Positions 1 to 7,684 of a stretch of DNA of 64,000 bases are shown one piece after another. A program made the translations under genes and the position numbers. The DNA lies in assembly GCF_014640635.1 (NCBI RefSeq), contig NZ_BMHI01000001.1, positions 620,001-684,000 on the forward strand, read 5' to 3'. Below the pieces are notes generated by a model. The model was not told where the DNA came from. It saw only the letters and a list, made by a program, of their open reading frames with translations, and did no database searches. The stretch is from Flexivirga endophytica. GTDB lineage: Bacteria; Actinomycetota; Actinomycetes; Actinomycetales; Dermatophilaceae. The stretch's first letter is position 1. Each line of letters opens with the position of its first letter.

Positions 1-231
1 GGTATCCGGGTCTCGCTGCAGATGTGCATGGGTATCGCCGCCATCGCGGCATACGTGCTGGGTCCGGGCCTGGGCGCCTGGATCTTCCAGGGTCTGGCGC
101 AGGTCGGTGGCAAGAACGCTCTGAACCTCGCGCTCAGCGCGACGATCGGCATCGTCGTGCTGGCGCTCATCCTCGATGTCCTGCTGCTCCTGCTCGGGCG
201 GCTCACCACCTCAAAGGGAGTGCGTGTCTGA
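1..231 (+). CDS. Osmoprotectant ABC transporter permease, C-terminal part
   Basis: This is the end of an inner-membrane permease whose start lies before the window. The reading frame is open from base 1. About 75 residues remain: two hydrophobic segments (an alanine/glycine-rich one, then one rich in isoleucine, valine and leucine) and a short basic tail. The stop TGA shares its A with the ATG of the ATPase gene, so the two are translationally coupled. The next three genes are the ATPase, a second permease and a binding protein of an OpuC/ProU-type importer, which makes this the first of the two permease subunits. The subunit role is inferred from context, because the fragment is too short to classify alone. 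Confidence 0.8.
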   Translation, partial: GIRVSLQMCMGIAAIAAYVLGPGLGAWIFQGLAQVGGKNALNLALSATIGIVVLALILDVLLLLLGRLTTSKGVRV

Positions 232-1493
232 TGACAGCTCTGGAGTCCACCACCGAAGGCAAGACCGGAGTCAGTGGTGCCGAGATCCGCCTCGACGGAG
301 TCACCAAGATCTACCGCGGGCAGAAGGCACCGGCGGTCGACAACATCAGCCTGACCATCCCTGCCGGCGAGATCGCCATGTTCGTCGGGCCGTCCGGTTG
401 CGGCAAGACGACCACGCTGAAGATGATCAACCGGCTGATCGAGCCCTCATCGGGGACGATCAGCATCGGCGGGGAGGACATCCGCTCCAAGAAGGTCGAC
501 GAGCTGCGGCGGACGATCGGCTACGTCATACAGGGCGGCAGCCTCTTCCCGCACATGTCGGTCGCCAAGAACATCTCGATCGTGCCCAAGCTGCTCGGCT
601 GGGACTCCTCGCGGATCAGCGCGCGCGTCGACGAGTTGCTCGACCTGGTGGGGCTGGACCCGTCGAAATACCGCAGCCGCTATCCGCGTGAGTTGTCCGG
701 TGGTCAGCAACAGCGCATCGGTGTCGCGCGTGGTCTGGCAGCCGACCCGCCGGTGATCCTGATGGACGAGCCGTTCGGTGCGGTCGACCCGATCACCCGG
801 CAGCGCCTGCAGGACGAGATGCTGTCGATCCAGCGGGAGTTGCGCAAGACGATCGTCTGTGTCACTCACGACATCGACGAGGCGATCAAGATGGGCGATC
901 GCGTGCTGATCCTGCAGGAGGGTGCGCACATCGCGCAGTACGACACCCCCGAGGTGGTGCTGAGCAGCCCGGCCAACGAGTTCGCCCAGGACTTCGTCGG
1001 TGCCGGCTCGTCGCTGAAACGCCTTAGCCTGGCGCGGGTTTCGGAGTTGGACCTGCGGCAGCCGACAACGGCGACGGTGGGGGAGAACGCCGAGGACGTC
1101 AAGCAGCGGGCGCAAGCGAACGGCGACCGCTCGGTCATCGTGCTCGACAGCCGCAACCGACCGTTGGGCTGGCCGTGGGTGCGGCAGCTCAAAGGCTCCA
1201 CGATCGTGGATCCGGGCCAGGACCTGGTCAACCTCGACTCGCGCGCGACGCTCAACGACGCGCTCGACACGATGCTGGTCAGCGGTCACGGTGGTGCGGT
1301 CGTGACCGGCGACCGGGACACCTACCTCGGCGTGGTCAACTTCAAGACCGTGACCGACTTCATCGAGGCGATGCAGCGCGAGGCCGAGGCCGAAACCGGC
1401 GCCGCTGCGTCGAACGGCGCCGATGAGCATCCGTCCGAACGCATTTCGATCGCGCCGACCGACGAGGAGCTGCAGAGCGGGAGCGCGCAGTGA
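231..1493 (+). CDS. Glycine betaine/osmoprotectant ABC transporter ATP-binding protein (OpuCA-like, CBS domains)
   Basis: This is the cytoplasmic ATPase that powers osmoprotectant uptake. The 420 residues contain Walker A GPSGCGKT (53-60), the ABC signature LSGGQ (155-159) and Walker B VILMDE (175-180). After the ATPase domain there is a region of about 120 residues that fits the paired CBS domains of OpuCA/ProV proteins, which sense ionic strength in this family. The ATG at 231 was chosen because it overlaps the upstream permease stop; the frame is open further upstream but that part only reads the permease gene out of frame. The gene overlaps the next permease by 4 bases (GTGA). Family assignment is firm; the exact substrate (betaine, carnitine or choline) cannot be read from the sequence. 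Confidence 0.93.
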   Translation: MTALESTTEGKTGVSGAEIRLDGVTKIYRGQKAPAVDNISLTIPAGEIAMFVGPSGCGKTTTLKMINRLIEPSSGTISIGGEDIRSKKVDELRRTIGYVIQGGSLFPHMSVAKNISIVPKLLGWDSSRISARVDELLDLVGLDPSKYRSRYPRELSGGQQQRIGVARGLAADPPVILMDEPFGAVDPITRQRLQDEMLSIQRELRKTIVCVTHDIDEAIKMGDRVLILQEGAHIAQYDTPEVVLSSPANEFAQDFVGAGSSLKRLSLARVSELDLRQPTTATVGENAEDVKQRAQANGDRSVIVLDSRNRPLGWPWVRQLKGSTIVDPGQDLVNLDSRATLNDALDTMLVSGHGGAVVTGDRDTYLGVVNFKTVTDFIEAMQREAEAETGAAASNGADEHPSERISIAPTDEELQSGSAQ

Positions 1494-2302
1494 CCATCGA
1501 CACCGGGACGCCGGACATCGAGACGCGCGAGGTCGAGGCGGCGGACGGCCGCAGCAAGCGCGGCCGGATGAGCCGCGGTATGGCGATCGAGCTCTTTGCG
1601 ATCCCGATCCTGGTGGTCGTCGGCTTCCTGCTCTATGTGTGGTGGCGACAGACCGCGACACTGGACTCCATCGAGTCCAGTTCGCTCGCCTGGGCAGACG
1701 TGCGACTGCAGCTGTGGCAGCACGTGAAACTCACCATCGTCGCCTCGCTCATCGTGGTGGCGATCGCGGTGCCGTTGGGCATCCTGCTGACCCGCCCAGG
1801 TGTGAAGGTGCTGGCGCCGGTGGTGGTCGGTGTCGCGAACGCCGGCCAGGCGGCACCGTCGATCGGCCTGATCGTGCTGCTGTTCATGTGGTTGTCCAGC
1901 TGGTCGGGCTTCTGGGTCGCGATCGCTGCGCTCACTCTGTATGGCGTGCTGCCGGTGCTGCGTAACACCATCACCGGACTGCAGGGCGTCGACCCGACCC
2001 TGATGGAAGCCGGCCGTGGTGTCGGAATGTCAAACACCGCAGTGCTTTTCCGCGTCGAGCTGCCGCTGGCGCTGCCGGTGATCATGGCCGGCATCCGCAC
2101 CGCGCTGGTGCTGGTGGTCGGCACCGCGGCGCTCGCGACGTTCGTCAACGCCGGTGGCCTCGGTGGCGTCATCACCGCCGGTATCACGCTCTACCGCTAC
2201 CCGGTGATGGTCGCGGGCGCCGTCCTGATCGCGCTGCTCGCGTTGCTCGTGGAGTGGTTCGGCCGGGTGCTGGAGTTGCTGGTCCGTCCGAAGGGGATCT
2301 GA
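1490..2302 (+). CDS. Osmoprotectant ABC transporter permease (OpuCB/OpuCD-like)
   Basis: This 270-residue inner-membrane permease is the second of the importer. A charged cytoplasmic N-terminus of about 30 residues is followed by about six hydrophobic helices. The cytoplasmic loop EAGRGVGMSNTAVLFRVELP fits the EAA motif through which such permeases dock on the ATPase. Translation starts at a GTG that overlaps the ATPase stop and ends in a TGATG overlap with the binding-protein gene, so the four genes are coupled as one operon. Two permease genes flanking the ATPase gene is the usual arrangement of OpuC-type systems. Confidence is high for the family. Confidence 0.92.
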   Translation: MTIDTGTPDIETREVEAADGRSKRGRMSRGMAIELFAIPILVVVGFLLYVWWRQTATLDSIESSSLAWADVRLQLWQHVKLTIVASLIVVAIAVPLGILLTRPGVKVLAPVVVGVANAGQAAPSIGLIVLLFMWLSSWSGFWVAIAALTLYGVLPVLRNTITGLQGVDPTLMEAGRGVGMSNTAVLFRVELPLALPVIMAGIRTALVLVVGTAALATFVNAGGLGGVITAGITLYRYPVMVAGAVLIALLALLVEWFGRVLELLVRPKGI

Positions 2303-3309
2303 TGCGAAACACCTTGCGCCATACAACATCTCGGCGGCGTGTGCTGGGCACCATCGCCGGTGCGGCTGCCGTCGCGATGACGACAACGGGTTGTCTCGGT
2401 CTCGGCACCGCTGGCGGTTATGTGCCGTCCGCCCAACTGGCCGGCCAGCTGGCCAAGACTAAGTCGATGGATGGCGCCGCGATCTCGATCGGCTCCAAGA
2501 ACTTCACCGAGAACATCCTGCTGGGCAAGATGGCGATCATCCTGCTGAAGTCGGCCGGCGCGAAGGTCACCGACCTGACCAACATCCCCGGATCGGCGTC
2601 CGCGCGGCAGGCGATGCTCGACGGGCAGATCGACGGCATGTGGGAATACACCGGCACCGGGTGGATCACCTACCTCGGCCACGAGAAGCCGATCCCCAAC
2701 GAGCACAGGCAGTATGTCGCGGTCCGCGACGAGGACCTGAAGAAGAACCACCTCGCCTGGTTGCCGCCCGCGCCGATGAACAACACGTACAGCTTCGCGG
2801 TCACCAAGAAGGTGCAGCAGAAGTTCCACATCACCAAGCTGTCGCAACTGTCGAAGGTACCGAAGGCGGAGCGCACCTTCTGCGTCGAGTCCGAGTTGAT
2901 CAACCGCCCGGACGGTCTGAAGGGCATGCTCAAGAAGTATGACGTGCCCCTCGGCAGTGGCGTCCCGCGCAAGAACCTGCGGACCTATCAGACCGGAGCG
3001 ATCTACGACGCGACTGCGCACGGCAAGTGCAACTTCGGTGAGGTCTTCACCACCGACGGCCGCATCATCGCGCTGCACCTGAAGGTGCTTGAGGACGACC
3101 GCTCGTTCTTCCCGAAGTACAACGTCTCCATGGTTTTGCAGGACAAAACCCTGAAGAAATATCCGCAACTCGCGAAACTCTTTGCGCCGGTGAGCAAGAA
3201 GCTCACCAACGACACGCTGCAGAAGCTCAACGCCAAGGTGGACGTCGACGGCGAGGAGCCGGCTGATGTCGCCTACGACTGGCTGAAGAAGGAAGGCTTC
3301 GTCAAGTAG
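2302..3309 (+). CDS. Osmoprotectant ABC transporter substrate-binding lipoprotein (OpuCC/ProX-like)
   Basis: This 335-residue extracellular binding protein captures the osmolyte and delivers it to the permeases. The N-terminus carries a twin-arginine-like stretch (SRRRVL, residues 10-15), a hydrophobic core and a cysteine at residue 31 in a TTTGC context, which suggests lipid anchoring by a somewhat unusual lipobox. The mature part begins with IGSKNFTENILLGKM, the hallmark opening of the OpuAC/ProX domain, and includes the aromatic WEYTGTGW stretch expected near the binding site. The ATG at 2302 overlaps the permease stop; an in-frame GTG at 2254 lies inside the permease gene and is unlikely. 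It is the last gene of the operon; a strong hairpin follows at 3453-3479. Confidence 0.93.
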   Translation: MRNTLRHTTSRRRVLGTIAGAAAVAMTTTGCLGLGTAGGYVPSAQLAGQLAKTKSMDGAAISIGSKNFTENILLGKMAIILLKSAGAKVTDLTNIPGSASARQAMLDGQIDGMWEYTGTGWITYLGHEKPIPNEHRQYVAVRDEDLKKNHLAWLPPAPMNNTYSFAVTKKVQQKFHITKLSQLSKVPKAERTFCVESELINRPDGLKGMLKKYDVPLGSGVPRKNLRTYQTGAIYDATAHGKCNFGEVFTTDGRIIALHLKVLEDDRSFFPKYNVSMVLQDKTLKKYPQLAKLFAPVSKKLTNDTLQKLNAKVDVDGEEPADVAYDWLKKEGFVK

Positions 3310-3329
3310 CCCTCCCCGCCCTAGCTGGT

Positions 3330-3424
3330 CGAGCGTTGCCCTGAGTAGCCCGTGAGGTACGAGCGGGCGTATCGAAGGGTGCCGGAGGAGCGAAGCGGGG
3401 GGAGGTGTATCGAGACCCGAGGCC
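3330..3424. repeat. Interspersed actinobacterial repeat, copy 1
   Basis: The segment contains TGGTCGAG, then GCCGGAGGAGCGAAGC, then GTATCGAGACC. These are reverse-complement or direct forms of the same words seen near 6.6, 41.7, 43.5, 44.6, 52.3 and 58.7 kb. It lies just after the binding-protein stop and before a terminator hairpin, between convergent genes, which is where short extragenic palindromic repeats usually accumulate. Confidence 0.7.
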
Positions 3425-3452
3425 CCGCGAAACACCTTCACCGACAACGAAA

Positions 3453-3479
3453 CCCGTCGCAACGGAATGTTGCGACGGG
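3453..3479. terminator. Bidirectional hairpin terminator
   Basis: A perfect 11-bp inverted repeat (CCCGTCGCAAC, 5-nt loop, GTTGCGACGGG) sits between the convergent importer operon and the S53 peptidase gene. On the minus strand it lies about 20 bases after the peptidase stop and is followed by a T-rich TTTCGTTG, so it most likely ends the peptidase transcript and can also stop the importer transcript. Confidence 0.8.
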
Positions 3480-3499
3480 CTTCGCCATACGACCAGGTG

Positions 3500-5551
3500 C
3501 TACTTGCCGTTGACCAGCTTCATCAGCTGGGACTGGTTGTCGATCGCACCGACGCCCGACAGGCTGTCGTAGCCCTTCTGCAACGTCAGCGTCTGATTGA
3601 TCAGCGACTGGCTGTTGAGGACGACGACCTCGGGGATCGGCGGGAAGCCGAAGATGGAGCCGAAGTCAGCGAACGTCAGGTACGCGTTGCTGGCCTTGTT
3701 CGACTGCAGGTCGGTGAGGTGCTTGGCGCCCTGCGAGTAGATCACCGGGTTGATGAAGCCGAGCCGCCGTCCGCCGGCCTGCTGTATGGCGAGTGCCAGC
3801 TGCCCGGCTGTCCGCGGCGCCGCGAGGCTGGTGCCACCGATGCTGCCGGTCATGTAGTTGCCGTTGGTGTCGGTGTAACCGATCAGGAAGCCGGTCGCAG
3901 GATCGGCAAGATTGGACAGGTCCGGGTAGGACCGCATCGGTGTCGACCCCGAGAACTTCACGGGCACAACGCCTTTCTGGTAGTACGGCTGCGCGAAGAG
4001 CTTGCTGATGCCGCCGCCTGCGCCGTAGCTGTAGTACCAGCCGCCCCAGACGTTGTCACCCTCGCTGGCTTCGGACGTCATCCAGCCGGACTCGAACGCC
4101 ATCGAGCCGTTCTTGGTGGTGCCGATGTTGGTGCCGCCGACCGAGGTGATCCAGGGATCGGACGCGGGGAAGTTCGGCGCCGGCGGGAAGGAGCCGTCAC
4201 CGGCGCCACCGTCTCCACTGTCTCCGGAGGAGAACAGGACCGTGATGCCCTGTGCCGCCGCCTGGGTGAAGACCTGGTCGTAGGCGGCCTTGGTGGTGTC
4301 GTCCAGCAGGCTCTCCTGGCCACCCCAGGAGTCGCTGACGATGTCGACGCCGTTGTCGTCGATGAGCCGGTGCAGTGCGTCGAGGAGCGGAGCGTCGTTG
4401 GGGTCGGTGGCTGCGGAGTAGACGATCTTGGCGGCCGGTGCGGCACTGTGGATGGCTTGCACGTCGAGGGCGACCTCGGTGTAGTCGGACGCGCCGTTGT
4501 ATTCGCAGTACTCGTTGTATGGCGCCGTCGGTTCGACGATCTTGACCTGGCCGGACTTCAGGGTCGGCAGGCCCATGTCCTTGGACCAGTGGTTGGTGTC
4601 CGACACGAGCGTCGAGGCTCCGCACCACATCGTGATGCCCACCGTGACGCCCTTGCCGGTCTGCTTGACCTTGTCGACCTTCTGCACCTTGTTGAGTGCC
4701 TTCGGTGTGAATCCGCAGGTTGCCGATGGCAGGGGATTGGTGAACGGGGCGGGGTTCGCGGTCTGGTAGGGCCGGATCTGCTCTCCCCAGTAGTGCGAAC
4801 AGCCGGTCCCGCTGACAGTGTCTGCCGCGGGTGTCACGTCGTTCGGCAGGGTGACGCCGTGCTTCTTGGCGATCCGCTGCATCATCTTGGCGCTCAGCTG
4901 ACTGCGCGAGATGTGGTTGGTGTGGTTGCGCGGAGTGGTGTCCATGCCGACGACATACGCGATCGGTGTTGATGCCGGCACGGACGCGGCTGCGGTGGGC
5001 GCGGTGACGGTCGAGCCGTCGTGCTTGAAGGTGCCGAGTTTGGCTCCGAACGCTTTGTTGACCGCCGTGGTCGGCCCGGTGACGGTCAGTGAGGTGTGGC
5101 TGGCATCGACTGAGCGGACTGTGAATCCCTGTGTCGTGAGCCATTTCTCAGCGGCCGAGACAGTGGCTTTCGATGCTCCGAAGCGCTCGGCGAACTGTGC
5201 CGGTGTGAGGAACTTGCGATAGTTGGGGCTCGTCGGGTCGCTCACCGACTTCGCGTATGCCGTGGCCGCGGCCTGGTCGGTCTTGAGGGTGACGACGAGT
5301 TGGTGACGGGTCGAGGAGGCCGGGGTGCCGACTCGCTTGGCATTGGTGGTCCAGGCGGGCTTGGTCGCGACGACCTTGCGCCCGTGGGTGGTTGCGGGCC
5401 CGGCGGACAGGTGTGATCCGGAGTCGAGCGTTGGCAGTGGACTCGCGGATGCCGAGGAGTTGACGAGTGCCAGTGCGGTTGCGGCGGATACCGTCAATCC
5501 TGCGGTGGCGAGCAGTCCGCGTGACATGCGGCGCGACGGACGAGATGTCAT
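3500..5551 (-). CDS. Secreted S53 family serine-carboxyl peptidase (sedolisin/kumamolisin type)
   Basis: This is a secreted protease that, by family, is made as a proenzyme and active at low pH. The 683 residues start with an export signal (MTSRPSRRMSRGLL, then an alanine-rich hydrophobic stretch ending near SASAS). A pro-kumamolisin activation domain covers roughly residues 60-200, including the typical PTSPNYRKFLT and AERFG words. The catalytic domain follows, with the Glu/Asp pair in TEVALD (E359, D363), the oxyanion Asp in SSGDSG (D444) and the nucleophile in GGTSLAAP (S575). All S53 key residues are therefore present. The gene stands alone, transcribed away from the regulator at 5664-6518, with a strong hairpin terminator downstream. 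Confidence 0.95.
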   Translation of the reverse strand: MTSRPSRRMSRGLLATAGLTVSAATALALVNSSASASPLPTLDSGSHLSAGPATTHGRKVVATKPAWTTNAKRVGTPASSTRHQLVVTLKTDQAAATAYAKSVSDPTSPNYRKFLTPAQFAERFGASKATVSAAEKWLTTQGFTVRSVDASHTSLTVTGPTTAVNKAFGAKLGTFKHDGSTVTAPTAAASVPASTPIAYVVGMDTTPRNHTNHISRSQLSAKMMQRIAKKHGVTLPNDVTPAADTVSGTGCSHYWGEQIRPYQTANPAPFTNPLPSATCGFTPKALNKVQKVDKVKQTGKGVTVGITMWCGASTLVSDTNHWSKDMGLPTLKSGQVKIVEPTAPYNEYCEYNGASDYTEVALDVQAIHSAAPAAKIVYSAATDPNDAPLLDALHRLIDDNGVDIVSDSWGGQESLLDDTTKAAYDQVFTQAAAQGITVLFSSGDSGDGGAGDGSFPPAPNFPASDPWITSVGGTNIGTTKNGSMAFESGWMTSEASEGDNVWGGWYYSYGAGGGISKLFAQPYYQKGVVPVKFSGSTPMRSYPDLSNLADPATGFLIGYTDTNGNYMTGSIGGTSLAAPRTAGQLALAIQQAGGRRLGFINPVIYSQGAKHLTDLQSNKASNAYLTFADFGSIFGFPPIPEVVVLNSQSLINQTLTLQKGYDSLSGVGAIDNQSQLMKLVNGK

Positions 5552-5663
5552 GAGTATGACGCTCCCTGAAGGGGTTTCGGGGTGGTGGATGCCTGAACGT
5601 TGTCAGCAGCCCGGTCGCCACGGCAATGGCCACGTCAGGTATCCGCCATACGGCATGTTTGCG

Positions 5664-6518
5664 TCAGATGAGGTTGCGCCGAGCCGCCTGGATGCCGGCC
5701 TGGAAGCGGGTGTGCGCGCCGAGCAGGTCCTCGAGTTTGCGGACCCGACGTTGCACGGTGCGCAGGCTGAGGCCCAGCTGCCGAGCGATCGACTCGTCGG
5801 TGGCGCCGGCGGCGAGCAGGCTCAAGAGGTCCCGATCGTCGCTGAACGGCGTGTGCTGCTCACCTCCGACGCCCGCGCGCCCGGGCACCGGGGTGCCGAA
5901 CGACCACAAGCCCTCGAAGAGCCCGACGAGGTCGTCGAGCAGTCCACATCGGCCGACTAACAGGTGGAAGGTCGCCCCGTCGTTCTCGACCGCGACCAAA
6001 GCACGCGACTCGTCGGCGATGACCATCTTCATCGGCACCCGGGGGACCGTGCGTGACTGCTCGCCGGCCGCGCCCGCGTCGCGCAGGTGTACCAGGATCT
6101 CCTCGCGCTGTATGGCGGCGTTGTCGTAAATGCCACGCCAGGTGCGGCCGGATTTGAGCACTTCGATGACGTTCGACGTCTGTCGCCACAACGGTCCACC
6201 GACGATCGGCAGACGTGTCGTGCCGCGAATGCCTTTGGTAGCAGTGCGAATCAGTGTCTGATGCGCGCGTGGACCCTCGGTGGCATCCAGGATGTGCACG
6301 CCACTCTGCGAAGCCGGCGCGCGTTGACCCTGCTGGATCTCCTCGGCGAGTTCGTGCAGCACCTCGAGCTGCGCGGTGAACCTGGAGAACGGGTCATTGA
6401 TGGCGTTCGCTGGCAGCAACTGGCTCTCGTTTCTGGCACAGGGCGTCGCCGTGACATTCACGGGATGCGACTGACGACCTTTCGAACGTAGCCCGGGGCA
6501 AGCGGAGAGGTCGTCCAA
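5664..6518 (-). CDS. LuxR-type HTH transcriptional regulator
   Basis: This DNA-binding protein has a C-terminal LuxR/FixJ-type helix-turn-helix: LLSLLAAGATDESIARQLGL then SLRTVQRRVRKLEDLLGA, about residues 225-270. The middle region has no receiver domain and no recognisable ligand domain; a central stretch (residues 120-200) may be a phospholipase D-like or TrmB-like sensor, but I cannot confirm it. The first ATG is at 6518; an in-frame GTG at 6461 (265 residues) would remove a poorly conserved-looking leader and is equally plausible. It lies immediately upstream of, and on the same strand as, the S53 peptidase gene, so control of that gene is possible but unproven. Confidence 0.8.
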   Translation of the reverse strand: MDDLSACPGLRSKGRQSHPVNVTATPCARNESQLLPANAINDPFSRFTAQLEVLHELAEEIQQGQRAPASQSGVHILDATEGPRAHQTLIRTATKGIRGTTRLPIVGGPLWRQTSNVIEVLKSGRTWRGIYDNAAIQREEILVHLRDAGAAGEQSRTVPRVPMKMVIADESRALVAVENDGATFHLLVGRCGLLDDLVGLFEGLWSFGTPVPGRAGVGGEQHTPFSDDRDLLSLLAAGATDESIARQLGLSLRTVQRRVRKLEDLLGAHTRFQAGIQAARRNLI

Positions 6519-6542
6519 CTTGGCGATTGCCTTGCCCGATCT

Positions 6543-6550
6543 TTACGTAA
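6543..6550. promoter_or_regulatory. Palindrome upstream of the LuxR-type regulator
   Basis: A perfect 8-bp palindrome, TTACGTAA, lies 25 bases upstream of the regulator's first start, inside an outer inverted pair TTTACG/CGTAAA (6542-6566). It could be an operator or part of the minus-strand promoter. Short palindromes arise by chance, so this is weak. Confidence 0.3.
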
Positions 6551-6580
6551 CCGTGAATCGCGTAAACCGCGCGCGGTCGC

Positions 6581-6666
6581 TGGTCGAGTACGCACGTCGG
6601 TCGAGTACGCCGGGGGAGCGCAATGCAGATAGTGCGCGTCGAGACCCGGTCGAGCGGTAGTCGAAG
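6581..6666. repeat. Interspersed actinobacterial repeat, copy 2
   Basis: The segment repeats TGGTCGAGTACG and TCGGTCGAGTACGC, then GCGTCGAGACCCGGTCGAGCGGTAGTCGAAG (shown here as its component words GCGTCGAGACC and GGTCGAGCGGTAG). These are the same words as in the other copies. It occupies the divergent intergenic region between the LuxR regulator and the sugar operon. Confidence 0.6.
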
Positions 6667-6704
6667 GCGACAGCGACAGCGCTCGGCGGATCTGACCGAA
6701 TCCC

Positions 6705-6755
6705 TTGACGACCGCGCACGAGCAGGCAAAGATCAGAGTAATTATTAGTCTGATC
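6705..6755 (+). promoter_or_regulatory. Candidate promoter and operator of the sugar operon
   Basis: TTGACG (6705-6710) followed after 17 bases by AAAGAT (6728-6733) could be a -35/-10 pair. Overlapping the -10 is a perfect inverted repeat GATCAGA (6731-6737), 11-nt AT-rich spacer, TCTGATC (6749-6755). It ends 11 bases before the kinase start. Its position fits repression by the ROK regulator at the end of the operon, which is an inference. A purine-rich ribosome site (AGAAAGAAG) follows. Confidence 0.55.
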
Positions 6756-6766
6756 AGAAAGAAGCC

Positions 6767-7684
6767 ATGCTGGTTGGAATTGACGTCGGCGGCACCAAGA
6801 CTCACATCGCGGTGCAGAGTGCGGGCGAGACGCGACACCAGGTTCTTCCGACACCTGACTGGCAGCGCACTGCTCTGGACCACGGCGAGGACCTCAAGCG
6901 CCTGGTCTCCTTGGTGCCCTTGACGGGCGAGGATCGCCGCCAGGCCGTGCTGGTGCTCGGTGCTCACGGTTGCGATTCAACCGAGCAGGTCGAGCGCGTC
7001 CGGTCACGGCTGAAGCGCGAGTGGCCGGGCCGGCTTGACGTGGTAAACGACGCCGAGTTGCTCGCTCCTGCAGCCGGATTCGAGCACGCGATCTGTGTGG
7101 TCGGTGGGACTGGATCGATCGTGGTTGGGCGTACCGGCGACGGCGAGATCATCCGCGTGGGTGGTCACGGGTGGTTGCTCGACGACTTCGGCAGCAGCCC
7201 GGGACTGGCACGTGAGGCCGTCGTGGAGCTCGTCCGCGCAACGGACCGCGGACTGGAGCGCGACGGCCTTGCCGAGCGTTTCTTCACGGAGTTCGACGTC
7301 TCGAACGAGACCGATCTCGTCGGCGAATTCACTGCTCAGGCATCGATCCGACGATGGGCCCAGGCAGGCCCGCTCGTATTCGAAGCCGCAGACGCCGGAT
7401 CGCAGCGTGCAAAGGACGTCATTGCTCGAGCGGGCGCGCAACTTGCCTGGCAGATCGAACTCGCGCGGACGCGAGGCGCTGTCGGCGACGTGGTCATCTT
7501 CGCAGGGGGAGTGCTCGTCAACCGGAAAGGGCTTGTCGCGGTGATCGAGCGGGAGCTTCACCAGGCCGGTCTGCACATCGATTCCCATATTTTGCGCGTC
7601 CCTCCCGTGACGGGCGCACTCGAACTTGCCCGGCGAATCTCGGTCGGCGGGCATGAGCCAGCACAGCAAAAGGAGCAATCATGA
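6767..7684 (+). CDS. BadF/BadG-type ATPase, probable N-acetylglucosamine kinase-like sugar kinase
   Basis: This 305-residue ASKHA-fold kinase opens with LVGIDVGGTKTHIAV, the phosphate-1 loop of the BadF/GlcNAc-kinase family. It continues with CVVGGTGSIVVG (phosphate-2) and a GGHGWLLDDFGSSPGLA stretch typical of eukaryotic-type GlcNAc kinases, and an adenosine motif near IFAGGVLVN. The same family name covers benzoyl-CoA reductase activators, but the four-cysteine cluster of those is absent. Being the first gene of a sugar ABC operon with a SIS-domain enzyme supports phosphorylation of an incoming amino sugar. It overlaps the binding-protein gene by 4 bases (ATGA). The substrate is inferred from context. 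Confidence 0.85.
   Translation: MLVGIDVGGTKTHIAVQSAGETRHQVLPTPDWQRTALDHGEDLKRLVSLVPLTGEDRRQAVLVLGAHGCDSTEQVERVRSRLKREWPGRLDVVNDAELLAPAAGFEHAICVVGGTGSIVVGRTGDGEIIRVGGHGWLLDDFGSSPGLAREAVVELVRATDRGLERDGLAERFFTEFDVSNETDLVGEFTAQASIRRWAQAGPLVFEAADAGSQRAKDVIARAGAQLAWQIELARTRGAVGDVVIFAGGVLVNRKGLVAVIERELHQAGLHIDSHILRVPPVTGALELARRISVGGHEPAQQKEQS

Noticed and set aside
3467-4972. A 501-codon open frame antisense to the S53 peptidase
   Set aside because: The peptidase has every catalytic residue and a signal peptide; the antisense frame has no motif.
6767-7684. Reading the BadF-type protein as a benzoyl-CoA reductase activator
   Set aside because: The cysteine motif for the [4Fe-4S] cluster is missing, and the operon is for sugar uptake.
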